Below, one piece after another: positions 34,501 to 43,007 of a stretch of 64,000 nucleotides of DNA; position 1 is the stretch's first letter, and the number at the start of each line of letters is the position of its first letter. The notes below the pieces were generated by a model. It saw nothing but the letters and a program-made list of their open reading frames with translations, did no database searches and was not told the DNA's origin. Source of the DNA: Pseudoprimorskyibacter insulae (GTDB lineage Bacteria > Pseudomonadota > Alphaproteobacteria > Rhodobacterales > Rhodobacteraceae). The translations under genes were made by a program, and so were the position numbers. Location of the stretch: assembly GCF_900302505.1 (NCBI RefSeq), contig NZ_OMOJ01000001.1, positions 620,001 through 684,000 of the forward strand, read 5' to 3'.

Positions 34501-36734
34501 AGCTGGGCGTGAATCTGAAAGTGCTTTCCGACTGCGGTGCGCCGGAATGGGCAGAGCGCCTGAAAGACGATCCCCTCAATGCGCCCTCCCTGATCCCCGA
34601 CACATGGCAGGCCGCCTGGAGCTGGGCCATGATGACAGCCCGCGTCCAGCACATCATCGAACTCGGCAATGGCGACGAATACCGTAAGGCCAAGGCCGAC
34701 GCGATGCAGCGGCGCCGCAAGCACTTCGAAGAGCTGATCCGTATCCGCACCCTATTGGGTCTTGCCAAGCGCATGACGCCGCGCGTGCGCCAGGCGATGG
34801 AAGCCTTCACCCAGGCCATCTCCAAGATCGGAACCGGCAAGGGCAAGAAAGCGCCCCGTTTCATCCGGGCAGCACAGGAGGCAGCACGACAGGCCTCTTC
34901 CGCGGCACCGGTCTGGATCATGCCCGAATACAAGATCCCCGAACAACTGCCGCCTGAGTTCGGTGATTTCGACCTGGTCATTCTGGACGAGGCCTCGCAG
35001 AGCGACATCACCGCGATCGCGGCGCTGGCGCGCGGCAAGAAGATCCTTGTCGTGGGTGACGAGGCGCAGGTCTCGCCGACCGCGGTCGGTATTTCCGTTC
35101 AGAAGATCAATGCGCTGCGCGCCGAGTTCCTCGACGGGCTGCCCAATGCCGGGCTGATCGACGAGAACACCTCGATCTTCGAGATGACCAAGCGCATGCA
35201 CCCCGAGAGCCACGTCATGCTGCGTGAGCATTTCCGCTGCGTGGCGCCGATCATCCAGTTCTCCACCCGCTTCTACAACAACGCCCTGGTTCCGCTCCGG
35301 GTGCCGAAGGCCTCCGAGCGCTTCGATCCGCCCCTGGTGGATGTCTACATTCCCGGCGCCGCGCGCCAGGGCAAGACCAACCCCTATGAAGCCCGGTGGA
35401 TCGTCGACGAGATCGCCAAGATCATCGATGACCCGGCCCATAACGGGCGCGATATCGGCGTGATCTCCCTGATCGGCGGAGAGCAGGCCGAAAAGATCGG
35501 CCGCATGCTGGTCGAAGACGAGCGCATCGGCCCGGAGAAGATCGAGGAACGCCGGATCATCTATGGCGACGCCCGCACCATGCAGGGGCAGGAGCGCTCC
35601 ATCGTCTTCCTGTCCATGGTGGCAACCCCTGGCCGGGTTACATCCCAAAGCTCCAAGCCCGACCAGCAACGTATCAACGTGGCCATGAGCCGGGCCCGGG
35701 ACCGACTCTACCTCGTTCGTTCCGTCGGCCTCGAGGATCTCAAGCCCACCGATATCAAGGCGGACATCCTTCACCACTTCGTTGACCCGATGCCGAATGG
35801 CCGGGTCACAACGGGCACCGAAAGCGCCGACCTCATGGACCGCTGCGACAGCGGCTTCGAGCGCGAAGTGCTGGGCCGGCTCCTCGAGGCGAACTACCGC
35901 GTCCGCCCGCAGGTCAAGGCCGGCGGATTCTCCATCGACCTCGTGGTCGAAGGCCATGAAGATCGCCGTCTCGCCATCGAACTCGACGGAGACCAGTATC
36001 ACGGGCCCGAAGTCTGGGACCGGGACATGGCGCGCCAGGCCGCGCTCGAACGCGCCGGCTGGACCTTCTGGCGTGTCTTCGGCAGCCAGTGGAGTGCCCA
36101 GAAGGAGTTCTGGTGGAAGAATCTCCTCGAAACGCTCGACAGAATGAAGATCGATCCCATCGGGGCCATCACGATCGACGAACGCTTCACCGAAACGGTT
36201 GTTGTCGATATGCTCGCGGAAACTGGCGATACACCCCCAGTAGTCGTCGATGCACAGACCGGCGAAGACGCTCCCGCTGACCAGGAAGTCCCGAGTGCCT
36301 CGATGCCATCGGTGACAACGTCATCGGAAGCCGCTCTCGGTGACAAGAACTCGACACCTCGCCCGGCAACTGCCGAAGTCAAACCTGAGCCGGCGAGAGA
36401 TGACCTCTTCAGCTTCATGGAGCGTCAGCAGGAAGCGGCAGGTGATGGAGGCCGCGAAGATGATATGACGGCTGAGGCCCTGGAGCGCGCCATGGATGGA
36501 AATCCATCTCCTGCGGTCGTTCGTATCGGCAGCACCGTTCGCCTCGAAAAAATCGGGAATGGTGGAGGCAAGCTCCAGATCACCATCGTCGAAAACGGAA
36601 ACGATCCCGACCACGGGCTCGTCGGGGCACATACTCCTCTCGGCCAGGCGTTGATCGACGCTCGCGTCGGGGACGATATCGAATACAATGCAGGCTCCTA
36701 CCTGCGTGAAGTCCGCGTCCTCTCCATTTCTTGA
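31596..36734 (+). CDS. SF1 helicase fused to Vsr/DUF559-type nuclease and GreA/B-like domain
   Basis: A 1712-residue cytoplasmic protein from ATG 31596 (the frame opens at 31422 without coding character). The N-terminal 440 residues are of unknown fold. The SF1 (AAA_11/AAA_12, Upf1-like) helicase has Walker A SGPPGTGKSHSIANI near residue 462, motif II VILDEASQSD near 1130, motif III GDEAQVSPTAVG near 1154 and motif VI INVAMSRARDRLYLV near 1358; about 650 residues, partly helical, lie between motifs I and II. A PD-(D/E)XK-type domain follows (SGFEREVLGRLLEANYRV, GGFSIDLVVEG, LAIELDGDQYHG, about 1418-1470). The last 75 residues (IGSTVRLEKIGNGGGKLQIT, HTPLGQALIDARVGDDIEY) resemble the C-terminal domain of GreA/GreB. 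Helicase-Vsr proteins occur in defence islands; the Gre-like end suggests contact with RNA polymerase. Confidence 0.8.
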   Translation: MNKNYTVQPDEELSPDDRQKLSGLLGFAQGVLTAREKVQMTMSAGLGVFHEGDMHGLSGLHLDCDDGSWLRIDRQRETKPPEPVDYVARFLTSRPTDPAKPPVMKSAISIEVSIEEASDLEVAGLLRPENVKTIVADGVEVENHVKIVLLAEDCKEMQRDFERYTSGPWADWARDEKPIRKSISFYNDLFKIHASIHTAESTPPELVWGIGIGRWEHAGQRIDMPIVEQLVDIEVEDGGAIVIHPRDLPPILSLKPYLEIEIDGSPKLQRDLQDRLVQIMQGDVEISPFTTALEPILDTAASNLSSTGEHIDRVRIDAGESLPRISSEFKIASTWAIFGRPRSHEARSQDLEALRKRIADQNTSVPSSIRGFAKPPSDAAHVAVSDWGIDSTILAGAGENTWSAPSGSGASDREPSASPVGGAAEKLNSRRVHFFPLPFNEEQGKISDMIDDKSLHVATVSGPPGTGKSHSIANIISHQMATGKRVLVTARTPEAIAAVREKLPKSLQPLVIASVGTDRESAQQLQDAVTELSNEVVGLNTDEALATKAMLERKIVDCDNEAAQADLKLAEIARTNLAPLDWQGKTHPPMDLVEILEADAEQHGWFTDRPKDLPPSQLPDLLQYLRQALPELAGDIIYAGADLPRPDELPATADLIAAHDVELAWNCREVVDYSGAPQMALDSADAESQARNVLHELEACAAAIEELDEPERDLAILAIQNEAPLDCSAIEKTRDFLARQENLEAIASVRFSLDACSLEDFQGAAQRGAAGQKPVGFSLFGGALKQAVASTRVNGESPSGADDWRAVHDACLLKKSRDSINSTLMPFIEFGVMGSLPLDPWDLATYLKDRQSEADRALEIARRLTPIRSALRTLFPYGLDIDGPFKVLDCQPALFALRANLPDAHRTPQAITTLTAIAGKNTLPIFGALRDLAAAIGQPETDPHQIVTLRGEITKEITRLSEIAPRLKELGVNLKVLSDCGAPEWAERLKDDPLNAPSLIPDTWQAAWSWAMMTARVQHIIELGNGDEYRKAKADAMQRRRKHFEELIRIRTLLGLAKRMTPRVRQAMEAFTQAISKIGTGKGKKAPRFIRAAQEAARQASSAAPVWIMPEYKIPEQLPPEFGDFDLVILDEASQSDITAIAALARGKKILVVGDEAQVSPTAVGISVQKINALRAEFLDGLPNAGLIDENTSIFEMTKRMHPESHVMLREHFRCVAPIIQFSTRFYNNALVPLRVPKASERFDPPLVDVYIPGAARQGKTNPYEARWIVDEIAKIIDDPAHNGRDIGVISLIGGEQAEKIGRMLVEDERIGPEKIEERRIIYGDARTMQGQERSIVFLSMVATPGRVTSQSSKPDQQRINVAMSRARDRLYLVRSVGLEDLKPTDIKADILHHFVDPMPNGRVTTGTESADLMDRCDSGFEREVLGRLLEANYRVRPQVKAGGFSIDLVVEGHEDRRLAIELDGDQYHGPEVWDRDMARQAALERAGWTFWRVFGSQWSAQKEFWWKNLLETLDRMKIDPIGAITIDERFTETVVVDMLAETGDTPPVVVDAQTGEDAPADQEVPSASMPSVTTSSEAALGDKNSTPRPATAEVKPEPARDDLFSFMERQQEAAGDGGREDDMTAEALERAMDGNPSPAVVRIGSTVRLEKIGNGGGKLQITIVENGNDPDHGLVGAHTPLGQALIDARVGDDIEYNAGSYLREVRVLSIS

Positions 36735-36826
36735 TGCAGCATTGTTGTCGGAGCCGGGGACCTCAACGGACTGAAAGCCAGCGGGTTCCCGTCATCGCCA
36801 TCGCTATCCACTTATGAACTGTGTCT

Positions 36827-36919
36827 CGACCCGGCCAAGCAACTCGATGCGTTCGTGGTTTGAGGGTCAGTGATCACTTTTCGATAGATCGTAAACATCC
36901 CGGCCGGGTTGAGGATTTG
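36827..36919 (-). pseudogene. Decayed copy of the 3' half of the 30063 gene
   Basis: The sequence TCGACCCGGCCAAG ... GCGTTCGTGGTT ... CGGGTTGAGGATT aligns with 30081-30174 (TCGACCTGGCCAAG ... GCGTTCGTGGTT ... CCGGTTGAGGATT) with scattered substitutions and small indels. No open frame remains. The rest of 36735-37015 contains nothing recognisable. Confidence 0.65.
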
Positions 36920-37015
36920 CGGTTCTTGCACGTTGCGCGAGGGCCGGGTGCGAAAGCAGCACTCATGGCGCTAAGCTCTGCGCAGTTCGGCTGGCCATCC
37001 GGTGACCAAAATTTA

Positions 37016-39013
37016 TCACTCAAACCATTCGACCCCTTCTTGCGTGACGCGAGCGACGCGCCACCCATTTTCCCGCAGGATACCGATCTCGGCTTCATTG
37101 AAGGCATCCGTCCGCATGGCAAGGCAAAGTAATCTGGCAGCTCTTGTCATTGCCACGTAGTGAAGCCTGAGACGCTGCTTTATTCGATCAGTTCGCCCGT
37201 TTCCACCTTGGGTTTGCCCTAACAGCCATGGCTTTAATTCTTTCAAATGGTGTTTGTAGTAAAATGTTTCTAAGACCAATGTAGCGGTATGCGTCTCGCC
37301 CTTGACCGAGTGAATAGAGCCAACGCGCACTTTGATTGCGGGTGCCTGCGTCTCGTCCCAAAGAACGTTGTTCCGTTTGGCTTTCGCCGCATCAACGTTG
37401 CCGATCTCGCTCCAAGCAAGAAATCCATTCGCAGCCGAATTGGTTGCATGTGACGCGCTTAGCGAATGGGCTACTGACTCGAAGAGCACCCTATAGTCCG
37501 CTTCCCACCTATCTTGAGTTGGGAATACTCGCGAGACCGCAAATGCTCGGACCAAATATAAATAGGTCTCCAGGGCGTCCGCGTTTCCCTCCAGAAGGTC
37601 CATGACGTAGCGGTGGTTTCGCCTTCTTTTGCCGATCGCGGTCTCAGGCGACATTAGACGCGCGAGCCTAAGAACACCTTCAGCGAGCTTTTCAACAAGA
37701 TCATTTGTTTCTCCAGACAACTCAGCAAGGCGGCGTCCTGCCGCTAAATACTGGAGCAGAGTGTTTGGCTGCGGCTCTGCGCTCGATATCTCTGGATCAT
37801 ACTCGGGCCAATAGTGCCTTATCGAACGTGGTAGTTTGTCGTCAGTGTCGGCCCGGTGAACGGCTCCTACAGCGGTAAAGTCGCCGCTACTTAGCTCAGC
37901 CGCTCCAAACTCTTGGCGGAGATAGGCGACATATTCATCAATGACGCGCTCGACGCTATCGTCATCGAGCAAAAAGATCGCGTGACGGCCGACAAGTTCT
38001 GGTTCTCCACTGCGTCCGACGCCTCCTTGCCCAACCAAACCATGAGGTGACACTCCAAGCGGATCGGCCAGAGCGGCAACGCTATTCCCGAACCGATAAC
38101 TATTCGGAATGGTCCGCTTGATATCCTCGATGGGGAAGCTGTCGGTCGCCGCGCCATCCTGGCCCTGATAGCTATAGATCGCTTGGTTCTGGTCGCCAAA
38201 TCTCTGACGCATTACGGCATGACCGCCGACCACAAAGATGCGCTGAAGCAATCGGGATTGAACCTCGCTGTTATCCTGCACTTCATCGATCATTAGCAGC
38301 GGGAAACGATGTCTCAGATGCCGCGTAACCTCTGGATACCGGTCCAACAGATCGGAAGCCCATACGAACATTTCGTCATGGCAGAACAGTCCAGCTTTAT
38401 AAGAGTCCTGGCAGACCCGTTGCATGTGTTGATAGGTTGCGGACGCCCTATTAAGCACTCCGCCCTTTCCCCAAGGGATGGCACCAAGATCGAAGTCAGA
38501 ATTCAGGTAGCGCAGCCGATGTAAGCTCCCCTGCCTCTGTTCAAGTGCTCGCCTCGTCACGAATGGAAGCTTACTCCATCTCCATTTCAGGCAAACATCG
38601 TCGTCAACAGCCTCGATCTTGATGCCTTTTGATCGGAGCCAAGGCAGGGCGAGGTATTCGTTCACGAAGCCATGGATCGTGCCCACATAGTGCGGGTAAG
38701 AAAGCAGCCGTTGTCCTTCGGAGGTTGCCCCAAGTTTCTTTTCAATCTCGCGCCGCGCAGCATTGGTATGCGAAAGGACGCAGATGCCACGCTCTGCTGC
38801 GTTCCAATGTCGGGCGAGAATTGCCAGCTTCGCGACGAGCAGAGTGGTTTTTCCGCTTCCTGGGCACGCTTCCACATCCAAGGTCGCATTTGCTCGCAGC
38901 ACGCCGAGGCGCGGGTCCGCTCCGTCCGGACCAGAAAACGCCGTTTCAGGCAGCCCGAGGACTTTGCAAGCCCACTGCACGTCTTGGTCGCTGACTTCCG
39001 GTAGCTCGATCAT
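37016..39013 (-). CDS. gajB: Gabija protein GajB (UvrD-like helicase)
   Basis: A 665-residue SF1A helicase. Motifs in order: Walker A CPGSGKTTLLVAKLAI near residue 55, CVLSHTNAARREIEKKLG, motif II LMIDEVQDNSEVQSRL, motif III GDQNQAIYSYQGQDG, motif V SVKGETHTATLVLETFYY and motif VI LHYVAMTRAARLLCLAM. Its start overlaps the gajA stop by 4 bases. In Gabija, GajB senses DNA ends or nucleotide depletion and activates with GajA to stop phage infection. The gene order (gajA then gajB), sizes and coupling fit Gabija better than a free UvrD helicase. Confidence 0.86.
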   Translation of the reverse strand: MIELPEVSDQDVQWACKVLGLPETAFSGPDGADPRLGVLRANATLDVEACPGSGKTTLLVAKLAILARHWNAAERGICVLSHTNAARREIEKKLGATSEGQRLLSYPHYVGTIHGFVNEYLALPWLRSKGIKIEAVDDDVCLKWRWSKLPFVTRRALEQRQGSLHRLRYLNSDFDLGAIPWGKGGVLNRASATYQHMQRVCQDSYKAGLFCHDEMFVWASDLLDRYPEVTRHLRHRFPLLMIDEVQDNSEVQSRLLQRIFVVGGHAVMRQRFGDQNQAIYSYQGQDGAATDSFPIEDIKRTIPNSYRFGNSVAALADPLGVSPHGLVGQGGVGRSGEPELVGRHAIFLLDDDSVERVIDEYVAYLRQEFGAAELSSGDFTAVGAVHRADTDDKLPRSIRHYWPEYDPEISSAEPQPNTLLQYLAAGRRLAELSGETNDLVEKLAEGVLRLARLMSPETAIGKRRRNHRYVMDLLEGNADALETYLYLVRAFAVSRVFPTQDRWEADYRVLFESVAHSLSASHATNSAANGFLAWSEIGNVDAAKAKRNNVLWDETQAPAIKVRVGSIHSVKGETHTATLVLETFYYKHHLKELKPWLLGQTQGGNGRTDRIKQRLRLHYVAMTRAARLLCLAMRTDAFNEAEIGILRENGWRVARVTQEGVEWFE

Positions 39014-41067
39014 CCCGGTCCACCTGCAACTTCTGCGTTGGGGGCGGCTGCTCCTTCACCGTTGCCATTTGCCACTTCACCTACGCCGCCCCCGGTGGCG
39101 TAGCGCAAGGCCATTGTGACGTAAGGTGGAAGAAGCCGCGCGAGGGCTTCAGCATCGTATCTGCCCCTTGCAACCTTCCACTCCAGAATCTCCGAAAGGT
39201 ATTGGGCAGCGATTGATTTTGATGCCTTCGGGGAGTTCGTAAACAGGGAATAGACGTGTGCGGCCAACTCTTCCGCGTCACCGCACGCCTTCTGTTTTTC
39301 TATGAACTCTGCCTTGGCCGCGCGCGTTGCACGGAAGATGTTCTCGGCTTTGTCAGGTTCGTTGATCTTCTCATCTTGCCGCGCAAGCGTTCCGGCAATC
39401 CACACATCTTCAGCCAGACCATGGAGGGCGAGATCATACTCCAGGGTCCAATCATTGGAAACGAACGTCTCGACAAACTGGCCGCTGGCTTTCGCGCGGA
39501 TTGCCTCGCGGCGCGTATCCAACTCACCAACCGCAAAGTCGCTTTTCATGCGCCACCGACGGTCTTTAAGGGCCGGGAATGGTTCCGTCTTTCCGACAAT
39601 CACAGGTGCGCAATCCGGCATTACATCCATATCGGTGATGCAGGCGACAGGCACCTTTATCAAACCGTCGGCCTCGGCATCCTTGCGCTGAAATATTCTC
39701 GCGAAGCGGCGCAGCCCGACGCCGCCCACGTTGACGATCGACACGCCATGGGCCGCCAAATCCATCCCAATCAGTCGCGCAAGCGTTGGCAGTAGGATGT
39801 TCTCGGCATCGCCCTCCACAATCATGACGCCTCTCGCGAAGAAGAGGTTTGCCTTGGTCACGTCGAGGAACCGCTGCAAGAAGCGGTAATCGTCGGGACT
39901 TAGCTCCGTGTGACCGCGCGCAAGAGTGAAGGCTTTGCCGCCATGAATGAGAACCAGGCTGTCCAAAGGAATCGCCGAGGCCAGGTTAGGACTGTGCGTT
40001 GTCAGAATGATTTGAATTTCGTTCTGGCCATTACCTCCCGATCCACTGGATTGTTCGGCCAAAAACTGCATCAGGCGAAGCTGCCTTTGCGGGTGTAGAT
40101 GCGCCTCAGGTTCTTCAATGAGCAATAGGGGCAGTCCGACAGCCTCCGAGTTAAGCAGCAAAAGTTCGCAAGCCATAAAGAGCAGGTTATTCGATCCAAG
40201 GCCCCGGTTGGCAGGCAGTTCCGGCGTTGCGCCGCTTCTAAGCTCGAGTTCCAGACGTTCGAGAAGCTGGCGAAGCCTTGCGTCTCGGTCGCCTTGCCTG
40301 CCCACGGATATTTGGCCTTCGAGGCTATCACCCGCAAAAGAAAGTGGCTTCAGGTAGGTCTCGTTCAGGGTTTGCCGCGCCTGACGAATGCCCTCATGCT
40401 CACTGATCAATGCACTTGAATAATCTCCGATCCCAAGAAGGCTGAGGTCAGCTACATTCGGTGCGGGGTTGGCTTCTGGGTCATAGTCTGCACCCACTTC
40501 AATGACCTGCTTGGTGCTCTTGAGAATCTCTGACAGCCTTGAACCGCGCCCTGTAGATAGAGCACGCTCGGCATCACGAAGGGGCCGCAAGTATGTTGAG
40601 CGCAGCAGTTCACGCGCCTCTACATCAAGTGCCGGGCCATCACCTTTTCTTCCAGTCCTTACCTCTGAAAAGACCATCCTACGGCCACTACGGGCACCGC
40701 TTTTGTCCTTGGCGGTCCAGTGGACGTATAAGGCTACATCCGGCTTCTCGCCTTCATCCAAATAGGTCAGGAACTCTGCAAACGCGCCTTGCTCTTTAGG
40801 GCTTAGATCATCGAGGCGACAGCAAATGCGGATTTCATTTCGTCTTTCAGCACTGCCCGCAGGCCAGTGAAAGTCGCTATCCTGAACGCGGTAGTATTCC
40901 TGATCGCGCGTTCCGAAGATGAACCGCAATGCATCGATGACAGCCGTCTTTCCTGCATCATTTTCCCCCAATAAAGCTGTCAGGCCGGGCGAAAGTGGAA
41001 GCACAAACTTTTTTTCTCCCTCGCCAAAACCGCGAAAATTTTCAATCTCAATCTTGCTAATATACAT
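39010..41067 (-). CDS. gajA: Gabija protein GajA (OLD-family ATPase-TOPRIM nuclease)
   Basis: A 685-residue protein starting MYISKIEIENFRGFGEGEK. The ABC-type ATPase has Walker A LLGENDAGKTAVIDALRF, Walker B LPLLLIEEPEAHLHPQRQL and LTTHSPNLAS. The TOPRIM nuclease follows with GVMIVEGDAENILLPTL (Glu) and ACITDMDVMPD (DxD). A helical C-terminal domain ends in a Gly/Ala-rich tail. GajA is a sequence-selective DNA-nicking enzyme held inactive by normal nucleotide levels. It is divergent from the small zinc-finger gene at 41116 and forms an operon with gajB. Confidence 0.87.
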   Translation of the reverse strand: MYISKIEIENFRGFGEGEKKFVLPLSPGLTALLGENDAGKTAVIDALRFIFGTRDQEYYRVQDSDFHWPAGSAERRNEIRICCRLDDLSPKEQGAFAEFLTYLDEGEKPDVALYVHWTAKDKSGARSGRRMVFSEVRTGRKGDGPALDVEARELLRSTYLRPLRDAERALSTGRGSRLSEILKSTKQVIEVGADYDPEANPAPNVADLSLLGIGDYSSALISEHEGIRQARQTLNETYLKPLSFAGDSLEGQISVGRQGDRDARLRQLLERLELELRSGATPELPANRGLGSNNLLFMACELLLLNSEAVGLPLLLIEEPEAHLHPQRQLRLMQFLAEQSSGSGGNGQNEIQIILTTHSPNLASAIPLDSLVLIHGGKAFTLARGHTELSPDDYRFLQRFLDVTKANLFFARGVMIVEGDAENILLPTLARLIGMDLAAHGVSIVNVGGVGLRRFARIFQRKDAEADGLIKVPVACITDMDVMPDCAPVIVGKTEPFPALKDRRWRMKSDFAVGELDTRREAIRAKASGQFVETFVSNDWTLEYDLALHGLAEDVWIAGTLARQDEKINEPDKAENIFRATRAAKAEFIEKQKACGDAEELAAHVYSLFTNSPKASKSIAAQYLSEILEWKVARGRYDAEALARLLPPYVTMALRYATGGGVGEVANGNGEGAAAPNAEVAGGPG

Positions 41068-41115
41068 GGCTGCACCGCGCTTCTCGTTTCAAGCCTGATA
41101 TCTATATGAAAGACA

Positions 41116-41364
41116 ATGATGGTCGCTGAGCCTCATGACAACGCATTTGGCGCAGTCACTCACGAATTCTGCGGTATCGGCCTCCCGGTCCGTTCTCGGG
41201 CCAGCAGTGACCTGGTTTGCACTGATTGCGGGGAGACCCAGCTGGCTTGCCCCAGTTGCGAAGCAGGATGGCTTGTCGAACGGCGCGGTCGCTATGGAGC
41301 ATTTCTTGGTTGTGTCCGGTTCCCTGACTGTGACGGCAAAGCTAAGCTAAAGAAAAGCTCATGA
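41116..41364 (+). CDS. Small protein with topoisomerase I-type zinc finger
   Basis: An 82-residue protein from ATG 41116 (or the next codon). It carries CTDCG, then CPSCEAGWLVERRGRYGAFL and GCVRFPDCDGKAKLKK. The second part is the C4 zinc ribbon found at the C-termini of type IA topoisomerases and some helicases and nucleases. It could be a stand-alone DNA-binding accessory protein of the Gabija locus, or the tail of a lost larger gene. It is divergent from gajA with 48 bp between. The 150 bases to 41513 hold nothing. Confidence 0.5.
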   Translation: MMVAEPHDNAFGAVTHEFCGIGLPVRSRASSDLVCTDCGETQLACPSCEAGWLVERRGRYGAFLGCVRFPDCDGKAKLKKSS

Positions 41365-41513
41365 CATATTGAAAGAGAGTGATCCCGATGCCATTGTCGC
41401 GACCTACGACGAATATTCGTAGGCAGCGACTTCGGGCCGTTCTTGGTCGTCGCAGCGAACGGCAAGTCCACGCCCTTTGTGTCCAATTTTGCACCGGGCC
41501 CACGCCATTGTTC

Positions 41514-43007
41514 TCACTCCGCTGGGGCTGGCAAAGGTTGCCAATTCTCGTGTATCTGATCGGACAATCTCGCTCGCCGGATGCGGCCAGCTTGCTGCCT
41601 CCGCTCCACAGATGACCGAGCCAATGTTTCGAGCTGGTATTTTTTCCTGATTTTCCAGTCCACTTGGTGGCACGATGCCATGGCATAGGAAGTCCCGCCA
41701 TCGCCATTCTCAATCGCTTCGTCTGTATGGAGCATTGTGCGGGTGGTCGTGAAATTATTGCCAGTCAAAGTCTTGAAGATGCGCGGGATGTAGGTTTCTG
41801 AAACCGGGGTGCCGTCGTGCAAAGCGAACAAAGTTTGCCTGTCAGACAGGGCTTTCGCACGCGCCTCTGCGATCCGATCCACGTTGGCATCCCCTATCAG
41901 CACAGCATCCACGAATTTCCCGTGATCGGCATGCAACGGGACTACCAGATGGTGTGGGGATCGGGCTTGGGTCTTTTGGATTTTCATATCGATTGTCCAT
42001 TCGCCGTTGTTCCAAAACAGGTTTTCACCAAACACCAAGCTGGCCGAGGCATTTCGCAGTGGAACGATCGGATAAATGCCAAGTATGCATGCGGCATTTC
42101 GCATGCGATGCCGTTTTTTCGGGCAGTCGATAGCAGGAACTGCACCAAGCAGGCCGTCCGCCATGTCGAGTATGCGGTTAGTCGTGTTGCCCGTCCTTGC
42201 CAGCTCGAAATGCTTTAACGCCTTCTGCTGTCGCTCTCGGCGTTCCAATAATCGCAGGCGTGTCGCCAGGAAACTGATCAGAGTATCATGAAGCCCGATG
42301 AAACGCGCAAAGCGATGGATTTCTTCAATTAACGCGCGAACAGTGGCCCACCTCAAGCCATTCTTTCCGGATTTTCTCCGTGCGATGACATCTTGCTGGT
42401 AACGATCGACAGTGACTTCAGAAATTTCGATTGGATGGCCCGCGCAACGGCATGACCAGGCAAGTTGACAGAGCTTTTCTCTCGTTCGACGAAGGATCTC
42501 CCGACTGTAGACCACGCCATGGCCAGGTCGGCCAAATGCAGCGTTCAGCAACGCTGCTTTCCACGCCTCCGGCAGTTCTTCGGGGTAGACCGAAATCCGG
42601 CGTCGCCCCATGTAGGTAGGGGCTGGGCTTGCGAGTGGGTCCCAGAAACTCGCTTGAGCGGGAACTGGAGCTTCCCGAGAACGGCTGTCTTGTTCAGGGG
42701 CCATCTTTGGACCGGCTTTCGGTGATGCCGTTTTCAGCATAGCCAAGGCCTTTTCTCCGACCTCGGCAAAACCAGGTATGCAGACCCGCAGAGCATCAAG
42801 AAGGTGTTGGCCGGCTGAGACTGGGTCATCTCTCTGTGTTGCCCAGAGCACTATGTCGCCGGAGGACGGGGCCGCCGCCCCTTGCGCCGTTACATACTCG
42901 AGGAACGAGTCCATGCACGAGAGCGCAATCAGAGACAGGGTGTCCAAACCTTCGACTTCGTGGAAGTAGGTCCAATGGCCTTTCGCCAGGATCTGTGCAC
43001 GGTTCAT
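41514..43007 (-). CDS. Tyrosine-recombinase-like protein, second of an overlapping pair
   Basis: A 497-residue protein. Its C-terminal part keeps recombinase marks: box I IVPLRNASASLVFG (Arg), box II region TTTRTMLHTDEAIENG (Arg, but Thr instead of the first His), then MASCHQVDWKIRKKY with a His and the candidate nucleophile Tyr. The N-terminal 150 residues have no recognised domain. Its ATG overlaps the upstream recombinase stop by 4 bases, so the two are made together and may act as a heterocomplex. Divergence from canonical integrases is strong; activity is inferred. Confidence 0.7.
   Translation of the reverse strand: MNRAQILAKGHWTYFHEVEGLDTLSLIALSCMDSFLEYVTAQGAAAPSSGDIVLWATQRDDPVSAGQHLLDALRVCIPGFAEVGEKALAMLKTASPKAGPKMAPEQDSRSREAPVPAQASFWDPLASPAPTYMGRRRISVYPEELPEAWKAALLNAAFGRPGHGVVYSREILRRTREKLCQLAWSCRCAGHPIEISEVTVDRYQQDVIARRKSGKNGLRWATVRALIEEIHRFARFIGLHDTLISFLATRLRLLERRERQQKALKHFELARTGNTTNRILDMADGLLGAVPAIDCPKKRHRMRNAACILGIYPIVPLRNASASLVFGENLFWNNGEWTIDMKIQKTQARSPHHLVVPLHADHGKFVDAVLIGDANVDRIAEARAKALSDRQTLFALHDGTPVSETYIPRIFKTLTGNNFTTTRTMLHTDEAIENGDGGTSYAMASCHQVDWKIRKKYQLETLARSSVERRQQAGRIRRARLSDQIHENWQPLPAPAE

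Noticed and set aside
34752-36002. 416-residue frame antisense to the helicase-nuclease
   Set aside because: Covers the helicase motifs of the real gene and has no motif of its own.
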